Shown here: in pieces, positions 34,824 through 39,316 of the stretch
Numbering within the stretch: position 1 is the first letter of the stretch
Layout: every line of letters begins with the position of its first letter
Source of the DNA: Rubripirellula obstinata
GTDB taxonomy: Bacteria; Planctomycetota; Planctomycetia; Pirellulales; Pirellulaceae
Assembly (NCBI RefSeq): GCF_001642955.1
Contig: NZ_LWSK01000054.1
Span: forward strand, 1-39,316
Reading direction: 5' to 3'
Length of the DNA stretch: 39,316 bases
Made by a program: the position numbers and the translations under genes
Notes under the pieces: generated by a model
Databases searched by the model: none
Seen by the model: only the letters and a program-made list of their open reading frames with translations
Told to the model about the DNA's origin: nothing

Positions 34824-36017
34824 TCACGCATCGTCTAGCAAATCGACGGCTGCGAACGCTTTGCCTTCCAGCATCGCCAAGCTTGCTCCGCCACCGGTGC
34901 TGACGTGCGAGACCTGATCGGCAAAACCAAGTTGGTCCACCGCTGCGGCACTGTCGCCACCGCCAATGATGCTGATGCAATCGCTATCGGCGACCGCTTG
35001 AGCGACGGTTTTGGTGCCCGCGTCCATTGGTGGCTTTTCAAACACGCCCATCGGACCATTCCATACGACGGTCTTGGCGTTCTTGATTACTTCGGCGTAC
35101 TTCTTGGCGGTTTCAGGACCGATGTCCAGGCCTTCCATGTCGTCAGGAATTTCGCCGTTGGCAACGATCACCTTGTTGCAGCCGGCAATGTTTCCGAAGT
35201 CGTCGCCGCAATGGGTATCGACGGGCAGGTGCAATTTGTCGCCACCTTTGTCGATCAGTTCCTTGGCAAGATCAACCTTGTCCTTCTCGACCAAGCTGCC
35301 ACCGACTTTGCCACCTTGTGCCAACGAGAACGTGTACGCCATCGCTCCGCCAATCAGCACTGCGTCGCAAATGCCTAGCAGGTTGTTGATCACGTTGATC
35401 TTGTCGCTGACTTTGGCACCACCCAGGATCGCAACGAAAGGCCGAGCCGGGTTTCCGATCGCTTCGCTGAGGTATTTGATTTCTTTGGCGACCAAGTGAC
35501 CCACAACACGCGGCTTGCCCGCCATCGCTTGGGGAACTGCCACCATCGACGCGTCGCTTCGATGGCATGTACCAAAAGCGTCGTTGCAGTAGACATCGGC
35601 CATCGCGGCCAGCTTGCCTGCGAAGGTTTCACAGCCCTTCTTTTCGCCCGCGTTGAATCGCAGGTTTTCCAGGACCAGAACATCGCCGTCCTTCAACGCG
35701 GATGCCTTTGCGGTCGCGTCTTCGTCAACGGTGTCCTTTGCCATCGCCACGGGTTTGCCCAGGATCTCGCCAAGACGAGCAGCGGCGGGAGCGAGCGAGA
35801 ACTTCTGCTCGAAACCGTCACCGGCCGGACGACCAAGGTGACTCATCAGGATCAGCTTGCCGCCGCGATCGATGACGCTTTTGATGCTCGGCAGCGCCAT
35901 GCGAATTCGTCGGTCGTCGGTGATCGATTGGTTTTCATCGAGGGGAACGTTGAAGTCCACTCGGATCAGGACTGTTTTGCCAGCGACATCAACTTGGTCG
36001 ATTGTTTTCTTAGCCAT
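34824..36017 (-). CDS. pgk: Phosphoglycerate kinase
   Basis: The glycolytic enzyme transfers phosphate between 1,3-bisphosphoglycerate and ADP. It has 397 residues, the normal bacterial length. The signature [20 protein letters not shown] is at about 19-38. [10 protein letters not shown] and [12 protein letters not shown] form the basic substrate patch, [17 protein letters not shown] (194-210) is the hinge region, and [12 protein letters not shown] with [10 protein letters not shown] (351-360) binds the nucleotide. The ATG at 36017 is the only sensible start; the ribosome site is weak. No gap gene is adjacent. Confidence 0.97.
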   Translation of the reverse strand: MAKKTIDQVDVAGKTVLIRVDFNVPLDENQSITDDRRIRMALPSIKSVIDRGGKLILMSHLGRPAGDGFEQKFSLAPAAARLGEILGKPVAMAKDTVDEDATAKASALKDGDVLVLENLRFNAGEKKGCETFAGKLAAMADVYCNDAFGTCHRSDASMVAVPQAMAGKPRVVGHLVAKEIKYLSEAIGNPARPFVAILGGAKVSDKINVINNLLGICDAVLIGGAMAYTFSLAQGGKVGGSLVEKDKVDLAKELIDKGGDKLHLPVDTHCGDDFGNIAGCNKVIVANGEIPDDMEGLDIGPETAKKYAEVIKNAKTVVWNGPMGVFEKPPMDAGTKTVAQAVADSDCISIIGGGDSAAAVDQLGFADQVSHVSTGGGASLAMLEGKAFAAVDLLDDA

Positions 36018-36368
36018 CGAAGTAGGTTTTCCGGAAAGGGAGGTGTTTGCAGTATGCGGCAGAATTGCCGTTGGGTTGTTGATTGAATCAGTGTCCGATT
36101 ATCGGGAAACCGGGCAAGGTGTCGAGGGCCGTGCGTTTGGGTTGCTCAGTTTCCCGGCAACCTGGAATCAATCTGTCCTTTGGCTCAACTTGGTCACCGG
36201 GGAAGGCCGAAAATTCCTCACAAGCCTCCACTTCGGATAGTCGGGATGTTTTTGCGCGGTCACGTGCTGCATCGCTGATAACCGTCGCGGTTGGCGTCGC
36301 TTGGTGAGTTCGAGCTTCACGATCGGATTCGGTGGACCGGCGACATTGCCCGTATTGGGAGGACGTCC
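36018..36368. other. Intergenic region between pgk and an exported-protein gene
   Basis: These 351 bases separate divergent genes and should hold both promoters. I see no clear -35/-10 pair, repeat or small gene. An open frame that continues upstream of 36369 to a TTG at 36291 does not look like protein. Confidence 0.4.
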
Positions 36369-37250
36369 GTGGCTGGGGGATCGCTTACGCATATCGCAAA
36401 GCAGGGCTGTTGGTGCGCGCTGTTGGTGACGGCATTTTGTGCCGCCCACGTTGACGCAGACGAACCACGCGAAAGCCCGAACCATCGTGGCCAATCGGCG
36501 CATGATCAGGCCCTCGATCAAACGGGCAGCAGTTCCGTCGCTCTGCGAGACGCCGCGGTCAAGCGATTGCCCATGCAACGCTTAACGCGAACCGCTCAAA
36601 AGCGAATCTTGGACATTGCCCAGTCGCCGACGATCTATCGCCAACTGCCGACACAGGCAATCGACTGCGACCAGGACATGTTCCTATTTTTGACCCGCAA
36701 CCCCGAAGTGCTGGTCGGAATGTGGGATCTGATGGGGATCACCAATGTGCAGTGCAAGCGGACCGGGCCTTATCAGCTAGACGCCAGCGACGGCAGCGGC
36801 ACGACCTGTCGCATCGATCTTGTTTACGGCGACCCGACGACTCATATCTACATTGCCAACGGCAGCTACGACGGAAAACTGGTCGCGCGACCGATCCGCG
36901 GCAGCGGTGTGTTCGTCGTCACCAGCAACTACGCCCATGGACCCGATGGCAGCACCCAAGTCACCGGCAAGATCGATTGTTTCTTGCAACTCGATTCGTT
37001 GGGTGCCGACCTAATCGCTCGGACCTTCAGCGGACTGATTGGTCGCTCGGCCGATAAGAACTTTGTCGAAACCGCGCGTTTCATGACACAGGTTTCCCAA
37101 GCGTCGCAGCGAAATCCAAACGCGATGCTGGATGTCGCCGACCGAATTCCACAAGTCAACGATCACACGCGGCGAGAATTCGCTGGTGTGATCGAAGAAG
37201 CGGCGATCCGGGCCCGCGAACGAGTCGCTGTTCTGTTGAAGCGGCGGTAA
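36369..37250 (+). CDS. Exported protein of unknown function
   Basis: The protein has 293 residues from the GTG at 36369, preceded by GGGAGG with 6 bases spacing, a strong reason to prefer it. The signal peptide is about residues 1-30 (SLTHIAKQGCWCALLVTAFC then AAHVDADEP). The mature protein has ordered blocks such as CDQDMFLFLTRNPEVLVGMW, DLMGITNVQCKRTGPYQLDA, a beta-rich centre (VFVVTSNYAHGPDGSTQVTG) and helical SADKNFVETARFMTQVSQAS. The C-terminus is basic and helical. I know the general look from planctomycete genomes but no named family. It is followed 95 bases later by the lipoprotein gene. Confidence 0.72.
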   Translation: MAGGSLTHIAKQGCWCALLVTAFCAAHVDADEPRESPNHRGQSAHDQALDQTGSSSVALRDAAVKRLPMQRLTRTAQKRILDIAQSPTIYRQLPTQAIDCDQDMFLFLTRNPEVLVGMWDLMGITNVQCKRTGPYQLDASDGSGTTCRIDLVYGDPTTHIYIANGSYDGKLVARPIRGSGVFVVTSNYAHGPDGSTQVTGKIDCFLQLDSLGADLIARTFSGLIGRSADKNFVETARFMTQVSQASQRNPNAMLDVADRIPQVNDHTRREFAGVIEEAAIRARERVAVLLKRR

Positions 37251-37345
37251 AGTTTGCCGGTTAAGCAGATTAATTGAATTTTGACGCTCGCGATGTCGAT
37301 AACGATGGGGAAGAACCTTCCACCATTGTTACCGAGTGTCCTGCC

Positions 37346-38017
37346 ATGAATCTGTCAACCAAAATTGCTTTCACAGCGATTGCTAGTTTCACGCTTTGCC
37401 TTGCAACCGGCTGCGTTGGCCCCATGGGATGCGGCCCGGGCGGGTGCGACGGCGGCCCCAATGGCCCGCTGGCTTTTAATTCTTGCGATGGATGCAGCGA
37501 CTGCGAAGGCTGCGGCGAACTCTACATCGACCCTTGGATCAACCATCCAGCGGACTGCCACGATCCGTGCGATCAATGCGGAAACCACAACGGACAATCC
37601 TGTGGCAAATGCCGAAGCGTGTTCGATGGTTTCGCGAGCCTGTGGGGATACCGTTACGATTCAGGCTGCGGCGGTTGCGGCGATTCATCCTGCGACGGCG
37701 GCTGTGGTCCGGAACCCAGTTGCGGAGCTCTCGGCGGAATCGATTGTGGTTGCAGTTGTGGGTGTGACGGCGGCTGCGATGGCGGCTGCGATGGCGGTTG
37801 TGAAGTTTCCTGCGGCATGGAAGCGACTTGCGGATTCGAGGTCGGGTCCAGTTCCGCGTGCGGCGGTTGTTCATCGTGCAACGGCGGCGATGGCGGCATC
37901 CACTACGCCGGCAGCGAGCCAGTCTTATCCGCACCAATCTCGGAAAGCATGATCAGCAAACCGTACGAACCGCACCGAGCGAAAAAGATCTTCCGCCCAA
38001 AAACAAACATGCGTTAG
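37346..38017 (+). CDS. Cysteine-rich lipoprotein
   Basis: The protein has 223 residues from the ATG at 37346. A lipoprotein signal, MNLSTKIAFTAIASFTLC, is followed by LATGC, so acylation at the second cysteine is likely. By my count about 30 cysteines occur in the protein, spaced as CDGC, CEGC, CGGC and three consecutive CDGG units, with much Gly and Asp. Such density suggests metal binding or extensive disulfides at the cell surface. A basic tail (PYEPHRAKKIFRPKTNMR) ends it. The family is unknown. The low-complexity DNA (ggcggctgcgat repeats) could vary in length. Confidence 0.75.
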   Translation: MNLSTKIAFTAIASFTLCLATGCVGPMGCGPGGCDGGPNGPLAFNSCDGCSDCEGCGELYIDPWINHPADCHDPCDQCGNHNGQSCGKCRSVFDGFASLWGYRYDSGCGGCGDSSCDGGCGPEPSCGALGGIDCGCSCGCDGGCDGGCDGGCEVSCGMEATCGFEVGSSSACGGCSSCNGGDGGIHYAGSEPVLSAPISESMISKPYEPHRAKKIFRPKTNMR

Positions 38018-39316
38018 GAACTGTCCCAAAATAACTTCCCGGTTTTCCCGTAGCTGGGCCCGCCAGGGTTCAGTCCAACATTAGGTGTGCCCAATGCCGT
38101 GAAGGGGTGGCCCCGGAAAACACGTGTTCGTTCGTTTAGCCGCGTGGGCATCGCCTGGACCGCTAAATCTTTGGGATTGCATCAGTTCTCGTTTGCGCAG
38201 GTTTCATGCTCACCGCGACGTTGAGTGCTTCCGCCGGGCTTGCCCCGGACGGAGCGGCAACTGGAAGCTACTACTAACCGCAGATATTATTCGAAAGGGT
38301 ACTCTCACGTAGGCCTCCGTTGCGGGCTTGTCCCGGCGGAGCTAACGACTTGGCTACCCCCATCGCGATCAAGAGCGCGATCGAGCGAAATTCGTTGATC
38401 CCGCCGGGGCAAGCCCGCAGCGGAGATCGTGGCTGAAGAAGATTGGAACTGGCGTTGAAACGGAGCATTGGTAGCCGCCAGTTGTGATTCCGCCGGGACA
38501 AGCCCGCAACGGAAATCGATCGAGTTGCCTCCTACGATTCGAATGGCCGCATTGGACTGAAAGCGGAACAAATTCTTAATTGCAAAATAATATGTCAATA
38601 CCAAAGATTTAGCGGCCCAGGCGATGCCCACGCGGCTAAACAAAACAATGGGTTTTTACTGGATAAAAACTCTTCACGGCGTTGGGAGATGTCCCGGGAA
38701 GATGTCCCGCAAGGGCAATCAAGCGGAAGGCTGATCGCTTTCGCCCCAGCCGGGGCTACGGTTTTTGTTGTGTTTGATTCCGTGGGTCAAGACCCACGGC
38801 ACCGTGCTGTCGCCCCAGCCGGGGCTAACGTTAGTGCCATAGGGCGATGCCCACGCGGCTAAACGAACTGGCACGTGTTTTCCGGGCCAAAACTCTTCAC
38901 CGCGTTGATCTTTACTCGACTGAACCCTGGCGGGCCCAGCTACGGGAAACTGGGAACTTGTCCCAGGACGCGTTCCTCAGCCAAACCCCCGCACCCCTGC
39001 AAAGCTCACAGGCTGCCCTGTCGCACCATTGTTACGTGCAAACCGGCTATCTTTAAAAGGCGATGGAAACGGTTGTTTACTATCTTGGGGATCTAACCAC
39101 CGCCTTGAAGAGTTTTGGTCCCGGAAAACACGTATTATTTCGTTAAACCGCGTGGGCATCGCCCCCGTTAATCGTGCCGGTCCCACAGCGCGTGGGGGCG
39201 ATGCCCAACGCCGTGAAGAGTTTTGGTCCCGGAAAATACGGGTTAGTTCGTTTAACCGCGTGGGCATCGCCCCGCGCGTCGTGCTGCCCCGGACGCGCGG
39301 GGCGATGCCCACGCGG
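38018..39316. repeat. Dense nested repeat array, no genes
   Basis: At least five repeat types are mixed here. (1) A 65-70 bp unit, gcgatgcccacgcgg...ttcacggcgttggg, occurs at 38089-38154, 38620-38687, 38842-38908, 39098-39166 and 39188-39262 in both orientations, and the window end cuts another. (2) A ccgccgggacaagcccgc unit occurs at 38231, 38317, 38401 and 38490. (3) cgccccagccggggct occurs twice. (4) gactgaaccctggcggg pieces lie near 38040 and 38919. (5) There is a ccgtgggtcaagacccacgg palindrome near 38780. Open frames here translate the repeats only. Confidence 0.85.
38134..38641. repeat. 508-bp segment bounded by 41-base inverted repeats
   Basis: Arms at 38134-38174 and 38601-38641 match at 40 of 41 positions in inverted orientation. 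The 426-bp interior holds four copies of the ccgccgggacaagcccgc unit (two each way) and no gene. The whole could be a non-autonomous element or the result of an inversion between repeats. Confidence 0.8.

Noticed and set aside
38977-39312. A 111-codon minus-strand open frame at the window end
   Set aside because: The translation is the same peptide-like unit repeated, because the DNA is made of the 65-70 bp intergenic repeat.

Overview
The window looks like chromosomal DNA of a planctomycete of the Pirellulaceae type (Rhodopirellula/Rubripirellula-like). I base this on gene content recalled from that group: a TPR protein carrying two RNA-polymerase-alpha C-terminal domains, a DUF2617 protein beside a HisA-like protein, a 912-residue MGH1/GH63-like glucosidase, several secreted low-complexity proteins, and many long palindromic intergenic repeats. 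No 16S rRNA is present, so the genus is inferred.

Layout. 1-284 is repeat-rich non-coding DNA. 285-7141 (minus strand) holds a DUF952 protein, RpoD, DnaG, a PAP2-family membrane protein, a HisA-like protein and a DUF2617 protein. 7445-10849 (plus) holds a PabA/TrpG-type glutamine amidotransferase, a small exported protein, an alpha/beta hydrolase and an exported coiled-coil protein, with REP/MITE-like repeats between them. About 11.53-20.89 kb is an integrated element. 20.88-25.63 kb (mostly minus) holds tRNA-Val(UAC), rpsU, a 59-codon small gene, a phosphotransferase, tgt, the TPR/alpha-CTD gene and tRNA-Thr(CGU). 26-31.9 kb holds a YmdB-type phosphoesterase, a small unknown gene, a large exported protein, and an adenylate-forming enzyme paired with an aldehyde-dehydrogenase-fold protein. 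31.9-36 kb (minus) holds the glucosidase and pgk. 36.4-38 kb holds an exported protein and a cysteine-rich lipoprotein. 38-39.3 kb is a dense array of nested repeats related to those at the window start.

The most interesting region is the integrated element, 9,349 bp from one core copy to the other. A 16-bp core (11529-11544) is repeated at 20878-20893, where it forms the 3' end of tRNA-Val. The terminator expected after this tRNA now lies on the far side of the element (11458-11482). The integrase reading frame runs across the right core and ends inside the tRNA gene. The left core carries an open frame in the same phase, so in an excised circle the integrase would gain a 95-residue C-terminus in place of 18 tRNA-encoded residues. 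Candidate arm-type sites (tgtggacca repeats with 12-bp spacing) lie about 100 bp inside each core. Within the element, four overlapping genes (two HTH_17-type proteins, a winged-helix-like protein and a possible replication initiator) read toward the integrase. The possible initiator gene contains eight 12-bp iteron-like repeats followed by an A/T-richer stretch, which resembles the origin inside lambda gene O. One tape-measure-like gene lies on the opposite strand, with no capsid, portal or terminase gene. A satellite or phage-derived island fits best, but this is inference.

I ran no searches. Family names come from motifs I could read.
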